Below are positions 14,302-23,581 of a stretch of DNA of 39,745 nucleotides, in pieces (position 1 is the first letter of the stretch; the number at the start of each line of letters is the position of its first letter). A program made the position numbers and the translations under genes. Under the pieces are notes generated by a model. The model searched no databases and was not told where the DNA came from. It was given only the letters and a program-made list of their open reading frames with translations. The stretch is from Candidatus Saccharimonadales bacterium (GTDB lineage: Bacteria > Patescibacteriota > Saccharimonadia > Saccharimonadales > UBA4665), in NCBI GenBank assembly GCA_025450135.1, contig JANWHZ010000024.1, forward strand, positions 1 through 39,745, written 5' to 3'.

Positions 14302-15933
14302 CTAGGAGATATCTATATGGACTGGCTTGATCGTAATTCGCTTCAGCCGGTCAAATACCGGGCGGACCTCTTCGAGGCCGAATAGTCGGGAAACGAGAAT
14401 GTGCGTGGTAAGCACGACAAGTGCAATCATCAGCAGTTTGCCTCCGAGCGTGAAGAAGCCTTTATCCGTCAGTTCCAGCGGATAAAGCACCACCATGATA
14501 TAGCCGGCAATCAGGGTGAAGCCGCCTACCGAAATAATGCGTACGCAACCGCCCCAGAACTCAGGGTCAAGCAGCTTATGATCACGCCAGAGCATGATAA
14601 CGACAAGTGCCACTACCTGGGCTGTCATGGCGATCGACTGGGCAAGCGCCAAGCCCGCGATACTATAACTCGATGGCTGCGCGAGCAGGTATACCAGTAC
14701 AATATTGCCGATTATGGCAAACACCGAGACGAGGAGTGGCGTAATGGTATCTTTCTGGGCATAGAACCACCGCGAGACAAATGTATAGAGCGTACCGAAC
14801 AGGATGGTCAACGTCAGGTAGCCGAAGATAATGGCGATCTCTGGCGCATCCTTCGTGAAAATGAGGCGTGCAAGATAGCCGCGCGCGAAGTATGACACCA
14901 CGACGACTGGTAAAATGATCCAGATCATTGCCCGTAAGATGCGCAGGTAATCGCGGCGGAAGAGGTCAGGCCTACCCTGGCTCAATCGGGCGTTCAAGCG
15001 CGGAAATGCCGCAGTCGAAATAGCGGTACCGATGAGCAGGATTGGAGCCGTACTAAGAATATACGCATTGTTATAGTAGCTAATGTTACCTGGCCCTAAG
15101 TTGCGGGCAAAATGCGTCTCAACAATCGACTCCAGCTGGTCGATACCCTGGTCAAGCGACCTTGGGGGCAACTGCCGCAAGATCAGCCGGAAATCACTGC
15201 TCCGCCACTTGACGTGAGGGTGATACACAAAGCTTAGATTGCTCATGCCCAGCACGACGACTACGAGCTGTAGCACAGCGCCGACGAGCGCGCCGACTCC
15301 TAAGCCCACCAAGCCGATGTTATGCCGGAAGAGGTAAATACTCGCGATAATCGACAGGTTGTAAAACAGCGGCGCTACGGCGTAAAAGAAGAACCGGCCC
15401 ATCGTTTGCTGAATGCTCGTTAAAATACCGGAAATAGTGAACAGAAGCGGATTGAAGGCGATGAGCCGCATAATGGTCACGGTAGTATCAAGCTGCTCAG
15501 GAGTCATTTTTGGCGCCAAGATATACTGCACGAGCGGGCGGGCAAACACAAAGATGATAATGCCGACTAGCGCCATAACAATGGCCAGCAAGTTTAACAG
15601 GCTCGAGGAGATTTCCCACATGCTTTTGCGGTCACCGCGGTGCAGATGGTCAGATAAAACGGGCATGAATGCGACACCAAGGGCTCCGGCTGCGACAGTA
15701 AAAAAGAAGAAGTCCGGAATGTTAAACGCTGCAAAGTAGGCGTCGGTGCTATGCGGGCCTGTGGCTATAAAGTTGGCGTTCACGAGCTTTGTGCGCAAGA
15801 ATCCGAGTACTGATGTGCTCAGGCTGGTCGCCATCAGAAATGCAGCGACGCTTCCTAAGGATATACGCCGGGTTTTACGTGACGAAACGGGAGATACGCT
15901 CGGGTTCATTGGTTTTGCTAAATTTTCTGACAT
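14302..15933 (-). CDS. murJ: Lipid II flippase MurJ
   Basis: The product has 543 residues and about 14 transmembrane helices, the MVF/MATE-like fold of MurJ, which moves lipid II from the inner to the outer face of the membrane for peptidoglycan synthesis. Typical features are the N-terminal ATSLSTSVLGFLRTKLV, AYFAAFNIPDFFFFTVAAGALGVAFMPVLSDHL, and QLPPRSLDQGIDQLESIVETHFA in the central loop. The start is after a -10 TATACT (15948-15953) with a leader of about eight bases. It shows that this organism handles its own cell wall precursor export. Confidence 0.92.
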   Translation of the reverse strand: MSENLAKPMNPSVSPVSSRKTRRISLGSVAAFLMATSLSTSVLGFLRTKLVNANFIATGPHSTDAYFAAFNIPDFFFFTVAAGALGVAFMPVLSDHLHRGDRKSMWEISSSLLNLLAIVMALVGIIIFVFARPLVQYILAPKMTPEQLDTTVTIMRLIAFNPLLFTISGILTSIQQTMGRFFFYAVAPLFYNLSIIASIYLFRHNIGLVGLGVGALVGAVLQLVVVVLGMSNLSFVYHPHVKWRSSDFRLILRQLPPRSLDQGIDQLESIVETHFARNLGPGNISYYNNAYILSTAPILLIGTAISTAAFPRLNARLSQGRPDLFRRDYLRILRAMIWIILPVVVVSYFARGYLARLIFTKDAPEIAIIFGYLTLTILFGTLYTFVSRWFYAQKDTITPLLVSVFAIIGNIVLVYLLAQPSSYSIAGLALAQSIAMTAQVVALVVIMLWRDHKLLDPEFWGGCVRIISVGGFTLIAGYIMVVLYPLELTDKGFFTLGGKLLMIALVVLTTHILVSRLFGLEEVRPVFDRLKRITIKPVHIDIS

Positions 15934-15947
15934 CCAGCTGTGAGTAA

Positions 15948-15953
15948 AGTATA
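15948..15953 (-). promoter_or_regulatory. -10 box of murJ
   Basis: TATACT ends 14 bases before the murJ ATG. A small hairpin (CGGAG-TAGC-CTCCG) lies immediately upstream of the -10. Confidence 0.4.
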
Positions 15954-15996
15954 GCGGAGGCTACTCCGTTAGAACACCCTTTTCTCACGAGGGGAC

Positions 15997-18492
15997 TTAT
16001 GACTTTTGCAGGTCGATTGTACCTTCAGTTTCTAGCGCGTGAAACCCGGATGGCATAGCTCCTGCTGGCTTGTGTTTGCGGTTTCGTTTGCGCTTGCGCT
16101 TCGACTTTGCGTCCCCGCTCTGCTCGGTCGTTGTTAGCGGCATATCGAGTGCGGGCACCGGTGTTTCTTGCAGCGGCCGAGCGGGTGCCGAATGTGGCGA
16201 CGGCTGCAAGAGGTAGTGCTCATTCACGTAGTGCTCCACGTACTCGCGGCTCGAGGCATACTGCGCCCGCGAGCGTTCGATAATCGTCGCTGTTTGGTCG
16301 GCCGCCAGCGGTGGTAAATTCAAGGTAATTGCCGAGAAGGCCGGCACCTTTTCCCCTTCGATCGTCATGTTGATCACGAAGTGACGATTGTGCATATGCA
16401 CCAAGTCGTATTCGGTGAACTTTGGCTCAAAGTAGCGGGTGAGTACCCGCGCATCATCGGCTGACATACGAAAGGCAATCATCGAGCCAACGTTGCCGAA
16501 TACGGCGTCTTTGACCGCCATCGACATTTGGGCAATATACTGATTAGCAACGGTCAAACTCAGACCATATTTGCGCGCTTCGGAGAGGATCGTGGCAAAA
16601 CTGTCGGTGGCAAAGTTCTGAAACTCGTCAACGTACAGATAAAACGGCTGGCGCTGCTCGGCCGGAATGTCAGCCCGGCTCATAGCCCCCAGCTGGATCT
16701 TAGTTACCAGCAGTGACCCGAGTAACGACGCATTGTCTTCGCCGATCAACCCCCGGCTAAGATTAACAATCAGTATCTTATGCTCGTCCATGATCTGGCG
16801 GATACTAAAACTGCTTTTGGGCTGTCCAATGATGTTGCGCACCAAGGGGTTAGCAGTGAATGCGCCCACCTTATTCAGCACCGGCGCCACAGCCTCCGCT
16901 GCAAACCGGTCGTTCCAGCTCGTAAACTCTATCTGCCAGAAGGCCCGCACTACAGGGTCGCTGACGTGCTTTAGCACTTCAGCTCGGAACCGCTTGTCGG
17001 TCAGCATACGCGTGATATCAAGCATGGTGGCGTTAGGGTAATCAAGCAAAGCGAGCAAACTGTAACGTAAGATGTACTCTAGCCGGGGGCCCCAGCTTTC
17101 AAACATTCGCTTTAGCACCCCGATCAGCTCGCTGGCGGTATGCATCTTCAGCTTCGGGTCAAGCACCTCCATGGGGTTGAAAGCCACCGGGTAATCGGTA
17201 TCTGCCGGGTTGAAGTAAACAACGTCCCCCGCCCGCTCCGGCGGAATCCGTGCCAGGACGTGCTGCGCGTAATCGCCATGGGGATCAACCACTGCAAAGC
17301 CGTAGGGGCTGTAAATATCTGAGATGGTCAGGAGCTCCAGCGTACCCGACTTCCCTGTCCCCGTCTGCCCGATGATATACAAATGACGGCTGCGGTCGAT
17401 CCGCGGCAGGCCGAACATAGTATTATGGCCTCTGAAGTTTGTGTTGGCGACCGGGCTCAGATCCTGGCGGTACACAGCAGTCACGACCGGTAAGCTCGCT
17501 GGCGGCTCGGCTGTTTGGGCACTTGCCCAGAGAATAAATGGCGTCTCAACATTAGTATGCGGCAGGTGGTACAGTGTCGCCATCTCTTCAATATTCAGGA
17601 GCAGTCCCTTCGAGACAAAGCCGCGCGCTTGGTATGCGCCAATCGATGAGAGGTCAGTAGCTATCCGCTTCTGAGTGAAGCCATTTAAGTACGTCGTGTT
17701 GAACTGCTTATAGCTGGCAACGATCGATTGCATCTGCAATTGCGCTTGTGGCAGCGGCACATTACCGCGATAGACGATGCGCACTAACGCTTCAAAAGCC
17801 AGTTTCTGGCTCTTGGCTTCAGCTGCTGAGGCCCGTACTTGGTCATACTCTGCCGGTTTGGGAGCCGCATCTTTTACTTCTGGCGGTGCCCACAGCACCG
17901 ACCAGAGACCGGTCATTTTCGGTCCTCCACCACGCTTAATCCCGGCGATATACCGTTCGCTTCGTTTGTGCCAGTTATCTGGCGCTGGTCGGGTTACTAG
18001 TTGGATCCACGCTTCCTCGTCATCGCCGAATTTAGCCAGCGTTGCGGTAATTGCCGCCAGCGGATCGACTTCAAAGCTCTGAAACGTCTTAATGGGCAAC
18101 ATTTCCGTCCCGGAGAACTTCAGCTCTGTAGACAGCGTGGTCATGTAGTCAACGTCTACTTGTTCGGCATAGTCTGGCACCTCAGATATTTGCACACTTG
18201 GGTACTGCGCGTAGATCTGCTCTTCAACAAAGCTCTTCAGATATTGTGGCACCCAGACGTAAAAACCGATCCGGCGTTTCAGTACTGCTACCTCGAAGCT
18301 GATGCGCTCTCGTTTCACCGGTGAGAGCATCCTGTTGGTCGGGACTGTTAACAGCCCATACAAGCTGGCAAACATTTGTTCCGCAGCCAGTTCTTTCTTT
18401 TCGTTCGTACGCGGTACTTGCAATAACAGCACCACGCCGCTTTCGTCATGCGGGGGATTTGCGTTGGAGTCAGAGGTAACTTGTTCTGCCAT
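15997..18492 (-). CDS. VirD4/TraG-like type IV secretion ATPase
   Basis: The product has 831 residues. Walker A IIGQTGTGKSGTLELL is at about residues 373-388, followed by AVVDPHGDYA; Walker B and the TraD/TraG-type signature FYLYVDEFQNFATDSFATIL lie at about 617-636, then KYGLSLTVANQYIAQM. These are typical of the conjugative coupling-protein/HerA-like superfamily that feeds DNA or protein to a type IV secretion channel. The N-terminal 350 residues are soluble, with no transmembrane helices visible, unlike classical VirD4. The C-terminal tail is Pro-rich and then strongly basic (SKRKRKRNRKHKP), suitable for nucleic acid or membrane contact. It is encoded next to and divergent from the accessory island. 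No pilin or channel genes are adjacent. Confidence 0.82.
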   Translation of the reverse strand: MAEQVTSDSNANPPHDESGVVLLLQVPRTNEKKELAAEQMFASLYGLLTVPTNRMLSPVKRERISFEVAVLKRRIGFYVWVPQYLKSFVEEQIYAQYPSVQISEVPDYAEQVDVDYMTTLSTELKFSGTEMLPIKTFQSFEVDPLAAITATLAKFGDDEEAWIQLVTRPAPDNWHKRSERYIAGIKRGGGPKMTGLWSVLWAPPEVKDAAPKPAEYDQVRASAAEAKSQKLAFEALVRIVYRGNVPLPQAQLQMQSIVASYKQFNTTYLNGFTQKRIATDLSSIGAYQARGFVSKGLLLNIEEMATLYHLPHTNVETPFILWASAQTAEPPASLPVVTAVYRQDLSPVANTNFRGHNTMFGLPRIDRSRHLYIIGQTGTGKSGTLELLTISDIYSPYGFAVVDPHGDYAQHVLARIPPERAGDVVYFNPADTDYPVAFNPMEVLDPKLKMHTASELIGVLKRMFESWGPRLEYILRYSLLALLDYPNATMLDITRMLTDKRFRAEVLKHVSDPVVRAFWQIEFTSWNDRFAAEAVAPVLNKVGAFTANPLVRNIIGQPKSSFSIRQIMDEHKILIVNLSRGLIGEDNASLLGSLLVTKIQLGAMSRADIPAEQRQPFYLYVDEFQNFATDSFATILSEARKYGLSLTVANQYIAQMSMAVKDAVFGNVGSMIAFRMSADDARVLTRYFEPKFTEYDLVHMHNRHFVINMTIEGEKVPAFSAITLNLPPLAADQTATIIERSRAQYASSREYVEHYVNEHYLLQPSPHSAPARPLQETPVPALDMPLTTTEQSGDAKSKRKRKRNRKHKPAGAMPSGFHALETEGTIDLQKS

Positions 18493-18704
18493 CTCAATCC
18501 ACTGATATGTGGCTACAGTTTATTTTCGCATTTTTGCAACCGTAAATACAACGAATAGCTCACTCACTATAGCGGACAGCACTTGCATGTGTCCTTTTTT
18601 CAGAGTAATTTATGTGACAAACGGCAAAATAGTAAGAAAAATTACTTACTAGCTGCCCGCTTTCACGCTTAATACAACGGAACGTAATTTCTTGTGAGGC
18701 GCCT
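18493..18704. other. Divergent intergenic region at the island boundary
   Basis: These 212 bases are AT-rich relative to the flanks and contain no coding signal. They hold a weak hairpin with a T6 run (18574-18600), a 7-bp inverted repeat TAGTAAG/CTTACTA around an A-rich loop (18630-18651), and a weak promoter candidate for gene A (TTACTA, 18 bases, TAATAC). Confidence 0.45.
18574..18600 (+). terminator. Weak intrinsic terminator candidate
   Basis: GGACA and TGTCC pair around an 11-base loop and are followed by six T residues on the plus strand. The stem is only five base pairs. Confidence 0.3.
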
Positions 18705-19643
18705 ATGGATCAGACAGGAGGTGGTGAACTCTCCTTCACGAGTGATATTGCTGCAGCAGACGAACACGGACGAACCGAAGAGTTGCCGGTTGGCGTGGAG
18801 GATCTGCACAGGACAGCCGGCCCTATTGCTGCCCTACTTGGCAGATTATCTATTGGTGGCGAGTGCGTCTCGGGTCTGCTTGCCGCTAGCCAAGCGCACG
18901 CCAAAGAGCTGCTCAATAGAGTCCGCCACGGCTCCATAGATGCTCCGAATGGCACCCCAGCGCTACAAGCGTTGGAGCAAGTAGAGGCCAACGTTTCTCG
19001 GGCCTTCCGTAAGAGTGGAGAGTTAGCCCGTAATGCGCCGCGGGCTATTGTCGACTACGCAGCAATCGGCGCCATGGCCATCCTTGCGCTGATGGGCGCT
19101 ACCGATTGGGACACCCAACGTGATCGGATTGAACGACAAACGCCCTCAGGGCAGCTGCCGTACCAGCGCCCCACATCCCAACATTGGGTCCGTCCACGGT
19201 CGGCATTAACTCTAGACGTTTACCAAGTACGTGGTGGTGGTACACAGCCGCCAGAGTGGGTGGAACGATTATTTTTGCAACAAGAGCCTGCGCAGACTCT
19301 ACCCGCTTCCCGGCGTGTTGTACCCCATGAGAAGGCTGCTGCCGCGGCGCCCATCGTTACGCAACAGCAGGCCGACCTCGCTACTCGATATCTTACAGAA
19401 TTCCTAAGCGCTGGGCCAAGCCCTTGGGATGTACCCGTGCCGAGCTTTGCTGCAATGGCACAACGCACCAATAAAACTGCTAACCTGCCCGCTCCCCAGG
19501 ACCACCGACGTATTCGGGTACGAGTTGGCTCAATGACCATGGCATTTTCCGGCCCGACTCAAGATATCTACGGCCGTATAGGCGCATGGCGAACAATGCA
19601 CCCGGACGCGGAAATCATCAGCGACGAACCATTGTTTGTCTAA
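18705..19643 (+). CDS. Island protein A, unknown, one weak membrane helix
   Basis: The product has 312 residues. I do not recognise it. The N-terminal 110 residues look helical (HRTAGPIAALLGRLSIGG, ALEQVEANVSRAFRKSG). A hydrophobic segment follows (about 120-133, AAIGAMAILALMGA), then W and a basic patch DTQRDRIERQ, a layout also seen in proteins C and D. The remainder is Pro/Gln-rich and probably disordered, ending with RIRVRVGSMTMAF and DEPLFV. There are only four Lys. The start has GTGAGG as Shine-Dalgarno seven bases upstream. It is the first plus-strand gene of the island, divergent from the VirD4-like ATPase. A short inverted repeat GAGAG/CTCTC follows its stop. Confidence 0.7.
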   Translation: MDQTGGGELSFTSDIAAADEHGRTEELPVGVEDLHRTAGPIAALLGRLSIGGECVSGLLAASQAHAKELLNRVRHGSIDAPNGTPALQALEQVEANVSRAFRKSGELARNAPRAIVDYAAIGAMAILALMGATDWDTQRDRIERQTPSGQLPYQRPTSQHWVRPRSALTLDVYQVRGGGTQPPEWVERLFLQQEPAQTLPASRRVVPHEKAAAAAPIVTQQQADLATRYLTEFLSAGPSPWDVPVPSFAAMAQRTNKTANLPAPQDHRRIRVRVGSMTMAFSGPTQDIYGRIGAWRTMHPDAEIISDEPLFV

Positions 19644-19751
19644 GAGAGTAAGCCTCTCGATGTTCTTTGAAAACATAAAAGGAATTGGCGCGCTGTCATA
19701 AGCTGCCTTCCACCTCTGCACCTAATTCCCCGTATTGCCTATGTAATCATA

Positions 19752-19779
19752 TTGACAACTGCGGAAGTTAATGTATAAT
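19752..19779 (+). promoter_or_regulatory. Promoter of gene B
   Basis: Perfect TTGACA (19752-19757), 16-base spacer, perfect TATAAT (19774-19779). Eleven bases then lead to the ATG, so the leader is only about four bases and no Shine-Dalgarno is possible. Confidence 0.8.
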
Positions 19780-19790
19780 ATTACTACATT

Positions 19791-20297
19791 ATGGCCACAT
19801 TACCCGGCGCATATCTATCTAGCCCCGAGCGGCGGCGGCTGGGCACTAACCCTGACTTGGTCAGGGCGATTGCCGCTATGGGCGATCGCGCTGCGAAGGG
19901 GGGGGCTAGGTATATTCCTGGTCAACTTTCACAGTATCGTCTGGCGCATGGCGAACAAGATGATGGGTTTCAATATCTAAGAGGCGCAGTGGTTGATGCT
20001 GCACGCGAGCATCGTGCTGCAACGGTTCTTGTAATGCCGCAGCATTCGACTTTACGCGAGCGCAGGAGAGCCCAGGACGCTGATCAGCTTAGGCATCAGC
20101 AAGCAGCATTTGCAGCACAAGTAATCCTAGAAGAGCTTCTCCAAGCAAGCGCAGCAGCCACAGCGTCTTTTGGCGCTGATCGTGACGACACTCCGGCAGC
20201 ACATGAAGCAGCTTGGCAAGCTGGTTTTGATGTCTACCAGAGGCATCATCCAGAGAGCCCACGCTACGATTTAGGTGCTACTGACGGCCCGCGATAA
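19791..20297 (+). CDS. Island protein B, unknown, helical soluble protein
   Basis: The product has 168 residues, Ala-rich (long runs such as QQAAFAAQVILEELLQASAAATASF) and mostly helical by eye, with an RRAQDADQLRHQQ charged segment that could form a coiled coil. There is no signal peptide or membrane helix, and only one lysine and no cysteine. I recognise no family. It has one of the best promoters in the window and an almost leaderless start (MATLPGAYLSSPERRRLG). The base composition of the first half (GC-rich, Arg codons) resembles genes A and C. It is followed by the decayed transposase on the opposite strand. Confidence 0.65.
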   Translation: MATLPGAYLSSPERRRLGTNPDLVRAIAAMGDRAAKGGARYIPGQLSQYRLAHGEQDDGFQYLRGAVVDAAREHRAATVLVMPQHSTLRERRRAQDADQLRHQQAAFAAQVILEELLQASAAATASFGADRDDTPAAHEAAWQAGFDVYQRHHPESPRYDLGATDGPR

Positions 20298-20418
20298 TAG
20301 ACACTGTTAACGAAGTGTTAGACCCACATCGTAGCTTGGCGAGATAGTAGTTGGGTCTGACTTATAAACGTATTAAGACGCTTGTGTCCAATGTAGCATT
20401 CTCGTAGCCAGGAATACC
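20298..20418. other. Spacer between gene B and the transposase remnant
   Basis: This contains an imperfect 10-bp inverted repeat, GTTAGACCCA and TGGGTCTGAC (20317-20361), which may end gene B transcription but lacks a T-run, and the left copy of a direct repeat (20384-20395) flanking the transposase. Confidence 0.35.
20384..20395. repeat. Direct repeat flanking the transposase, left copy
   Basis: GTGTCCAATGTA here matches GTGTCCAAGATGTA at 21372-21385 except for two inserted bases. The two copies lie outside both ends of the transposase pseudogene and point the same way, so they are not terminal inverted repeats. Confidence 0.4.
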
Positions 20419-20431
20419 TTATAGGTATTCC
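20411..20431. repeat. Perfect hairpin over the transposase stop codon
   Basis: GGAATACC-TTATA-GGTATTCC: an 8-bp stem with a 5-base loop. The loop contains the last stop codon of the transposase remnant on the minus strand. Confidence 0.55.
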
Positions 20432-21345
20432 ACGGGCGTACGCATGCGGAGCATGCTATGCGGCCGGAAGAAGTTGTAATCCAAGCAGTCCTCAACGAGG
20501 AATGCTTGTAATTCTGCTTTCTGGTAGCTGTTGGTCGTCAGCTTCTTGTAGCTATCCTAGTCGACGCCGTGAGATCGCTCAATCTGACCATTGGGATGCG
20601 GGCTTCGGGGTGATATCCGGCCGTGATGGATATTGTTAGCGGTGAGCCACCGTTGTACGGCGGTCAAAGTGTCTGGCTTGGTTTGTGGCAACTGGTCGTA
20701 GACGAACTTCATGCCGTTGTCGGTCTGGATACAACGGAAGGAGAAAGCTGGGGCAAAGAAACGGATAGCATGCTCCAGGAATCCCACAGTGTAAACGGGG
20801 TTCACTCCCGGATATAGTCGCTTGTATTTAATCCTGGTAGCACAGTCAACAATGTCGTACTGGTACGCAGCATACTTCCAGTGTTTGACGTCCAGTTGGC
20901 CAACTTCATACGGTTGGTACTGGTGCTACTGAGCCGACGCTGGGTGTATGGCCTACGCGTTTTGGCACCGTAAGTTTTGCCCGGCGGAGAACACTACCAA
21001 CTGCATGCCGCGAGACGGCAATGCCGTAATCCCGGGCCAGTACCACGGCCAGCTTCGCTTCACCGTAGCCGAGACCTAGTCGCAACTGGACAATGAGGCT
21101 GGTCGTTTCATCACTCAAATCGGCTCTGTGCGATTTGGCGTTTTCGGCATGTCGTGCAAGCTGGTAAGTTTCTTGTTGTTGGCAAGCCAACGACTGTGCG
21201 AGTAGTAGTATTCACTCCTGGCAATGCTGTAGTGTTTGCAAGCTGCGGTAACACTGTCGAGTTCCTTGGCAGCCCGAAACCCAGCAAAACGGATACGAGC
21301 TCCATATACCTGAAGTTGTTTTCCGGTCATGACTCTTGTCCTCAC
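20419..21345 (-). pseudogene. Decayed IS481-like / rve-family transposase
   Basis: Joining three frames gives one DDE transposase of about 305 residues. It starts at a GTG at 21345 with a strong Shine-Dalgarno (AAGGAG) and runs through helix-turn-helix-like segments (YSIARSEYYYSHSRW, GYGEAKLAVVLARDYGIAVSRHAVGSVLRRAKL). The catalytic core has all three acidic residues: EVGQLDVKHW, CIQTDNGMKFV and HPNGQIERSHG. The ending is YNFFRPHSMLRMRTPVEYL. The frame is broken twice, near 21135 (in AAAACGCCAAATCG) and near 20920, and by an in-frame TAG after SHGVD at about 20561. It cannot make an intact product without suppression. It marks the island as a place of past insertion; clear terminal inverted repeats were not found. 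Confidence 0.85.
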
Positions 21346-21371
21346 TTACACTCCTTTCTAATCTGGTAAAA

Positions 21372-21385
21372 GTGTCCAAGATGTA
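21372..21385. repeat. Direct repeat flanking the transposase, right copy
   Basis: GTGTCCAAGATGTA, partner of the copy at 20384-20395. Confidence 0.4.
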
Positions 21386-21415
21386 CGGGATCGAATAATA
21401 TTCTATGCTAGTAAG

Positions 21416-21444
21416 TTGACTAATAATCTTATTTAGTTTAAAAT
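21416..21444 (+). promoter_or_regulatory. Promoter of gene C
   Basis: TTGACT (21416-21421), 17-base spacer, TAAAAT (21439-21444), about 50 bases before the ATG of C. The leader carries GGAG about 11 bases before the start. Confidence 0.7.
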
Positions 21445-21495
21445 AAAGGTTTTAGTGTTCACTGATACTCAGTAAGCAACGGAGAACAAAGTAAG

Positions 21496-23463
21496 ATGAG
21501 CAGAGGTGAAGGGTTACGTCCTTCTGGTGTAGTAGATGATGCATACTCCTCTTGGGAGTATGCATTGCCGTTGTCTGAAACCCTAGAACGCGGCGTAGGC
21601 TATGATGGTCCACGGACAGACAACGATACATTGGGCGCTAGACGAGCTGGCCGCACGGCCGTCTTGCATTATAAACGTGACGAAGCGGCAGTGCCTCCTG
21701 TCGCCTACATGGATAACCCTGGTGAGTTCGAAGAGGCTGCGCCTGAAAGAAGTGATGAACAAGGCCAAGTTCGGTTAGAAGGGCCTTATGGTACCTGGCA
21801 AGATTTGAGACAACAGCATGATCCCTATGAAGGGCTCACGCCTTGGCAGCGCGGCGCAGAAGATCGACAAAGTGCTTGGGGCGAGGTCCTCCAAGTCGCT
21901 AGCCGTGTTCTCCCTGAACGTATCCGACCTCACATTCGCTCTCGTTGGGACGCTACGCCTGGGATGGCCTGGGAAAGTGCGGTTTTCCTAACAGGAACGT
22001 ACGTAAAACATTTGTTTGATGTGGTTACATTCAGGCAACGTGTACCTCGTGAGGCTGCATGCCAAGAAGCCCCGCAGGCTCGCCGTGATCGTCCGCCAGT
22101 AGAACGTCGGCGCACAAGCGATGTGGTGAGCGCTGTGGTGGGTACGGCTGGTGATGTTGCCGCAGGATTCGCAGGTGTTGCCCTTAGCGCGGCTGACCGA
22201 GCAATCTCGGGCCTTGAATACGTCGTGTACAGCGCCGGACGACACCTTCGTAGAACAGGTAATCATATTGGTGAGACACGCGTCTGGCATGCCGCCGAGC
22301 AGGTCGCTGACACAGCCACCGGATACGCACTTTATGGTGTACTTGTGGGGGGCGCGGCTACGCTGCTCTTCCTCAGTAATCCGTGGTATTATATCGGTCC
22401 TGAAGGCCGTGCAGAGAGGCGCCGTGTACATGCTAGCTTGGATAATCTACGTTTCGGCTCAAGCGTTGCGGCTAGAGGTGAGGAATCTGCCCACGATGCT
22501 GCCCATACTACCTCGCTCCATGAATCTGACCGGCAGCTTGCAGCGCTTATAGATCGCCAACGCCGTCACGTAGAAATAGATAGTTCGTGGAGAAGTGACG
22601 ATTCCGTACCCACGCCTCAATCCTTATTTTCACAGACAGCATGGCCATTAGTCCGTGCCCACCTGGGTCGTATTAACCTTGGCGAAGCAGATAGCCCAGT
22701 ATTGGTCGCTACGCGAGAAACTATCGCGGCAGTTATACGGCAAATCTCAGATGAGCCTCAGGCATTTGCTGCAACTACTCACGTATATGCACTAGACATC
22801 TCCAAGAGCCTAGCTGCAATGTTCCCTGAGACAGAGTCGGGCTGTAAAGCGCGTGGCCTCTCACTGAAAGACGTGGTAGCCACTGTCCTGGAACGCTTAG
22901 GCGTGGGTGATACTGATATAGATCGTAGGCTAGATGTGCTTGCCCTCATGGCAGATCATCTCAGCCAATTTACATTACCTGACATGCCACCAGCCAGTAA
23001 CCCTCCAGTTGCAGGCAGTCCCGCGACTGCTATGGCACCTCGCTCAGCGCCCGAACATACGATAGTCAACGACGATTTCATTGTTCCGTTCATGAGAATT
23101 CTTGCCTATGACCAGCAAAGGCCAGCCAGTGCTAACGATGACTTGTGGCAGGGTGCGCAGCGGCATGCGGCAATCATACGTGAGGATCTTGTGGCAATGG
23201 GCTTCGAAACGATATTGACGGAGCTGGATGAGGTAACCAACGTTAACGACGCTATCGCAACTGCATTAGTTACTGAGGGCCTGGTCAGCAAAAAAGCTGT
23301 CGATGACGGTGACGTTTCAAGCATATTTTATGCAGGGACGTATAACACTGGCACTATTGACACGATAGCCGCGTGCCTACGAGCGTATCATTATTCGCGC
23401 GTATTCCTGAGCCGGTCTGTAAACGGTGGTTCCTCAGCCGAAGCAATTTTGCCTCAGGCCTAG
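21496..23463 (+). CDS. Island protein C, unknown, one membrane helix
   Basis: The product has 655 residues and I recognise no family. Residues 1-205 are hydrophilic and probably loosely folded. Residues about 208-248 are a small-residue-rich helix region (VSAVVGTAGDVAAGFAGVAL). A clear membrane helix, YALYGVLVGGAATLLFL, lies at about 277-293, followed by NPWYYIGPEGRAERRRVH. This stretch resembles residues 245-330 of protein D (shared H-[IV]-G-E, then hydrophobic helix, W, R-x-E-R). The C-terminal 330 residues appear globular and helical (GLSLKDVVATVLERLGVG, DAIATALVTEGLVSKKAV). There are only seven Lys. There is no signal peptide, so the long N-terminal region probably stays on the cytoplasmic side or is exported by another route. 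Codons 15-24 contain a perfect 11-bp hairpin. Confidence 0.72.
   Translation: MSRGEGLRPSGVVDDAYSSWEYALPLSETLERGVGYDGPRTDNDTLGARRAGRTAVLHYKRDEAAVPPVAYMDNPGEFEEAAPERSDEQGQVRLEGPYGTWQDLRQQHDPYEGLTPWQRGAEDRQSAWGEVLQVASRVLPERIRPHIRSRWDATPGMAWESAVFLTGTYVKHLFDVVTFRQRVPREAACQEAPQARRDRPPVERRRTSDVVSAVVGTAGDVAAGFAGVALSAADRAISGLEYVVYSAGRHLRRTGNHIGETRVWHAAEQVADTATGYALYGVLVGGAATLLFLSNPWYYIGPEGRAERRRVHASLDNLRFGSSVAARGEESAHDAAHTTSLHESDRQLAALIDRQRRHVEIDSSWRSDDSVPTPQSLFSQTAWPLVRAHLGRINLGEADSPVLVATRETIAAVIRQISDEPQAFAATTHVYALDISKSLAAMFPETESGCKARGLSLKDVVATVLERLGVGDTDIDRRLDVLALMADHLSQFTLPDMPPASNPPVAGSPATAMAPRSAPEHTIVNDDFIVPFMRILAYDQQRPASANDDLWQGAQRHAAIIREDLVAMGFETILTELDEVTNVNDAIATALVTEGLVSKKAVDDGDVSSIFYAGTYNTGTIDTIAACLRAYHYSRVFLSRSVNGGSSAEAILPQA
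21539..21565. repeat. Perfect 11-bp hairpin inside gene C
   Basis: ATGCATACTCC and GGAGTATGCAT are exact reverse complements around the 5-base loop TCTTG, starting 44 bases into the coding sequence. Confidence 0.75.
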
Positions 23464-23503
23464 CTGTATCTGTAATATAAACATGAGCAGTAACATAATC
23501 ATC

Positions 23504-23532
23504 TTGACTTTTTGGGCAGTTGCTGCTAGTGT
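23504..23532 (+). promoter_or_regulatory. Promoter of gene D
   Basis: TTGACT (23504-23509), 17-base spacer ending TGC, then TAGTGT (23527-23532), an extended -10 arrangement. Downstream, TATTGTCATTAT matches the same 12 bases at the start of gene E. Confidence 0.5.
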
Positions 23533-23581
23533 ATATGTATTGTCATTATCATAAGCGGAAATTATTAAAGAAGAGAATAAT

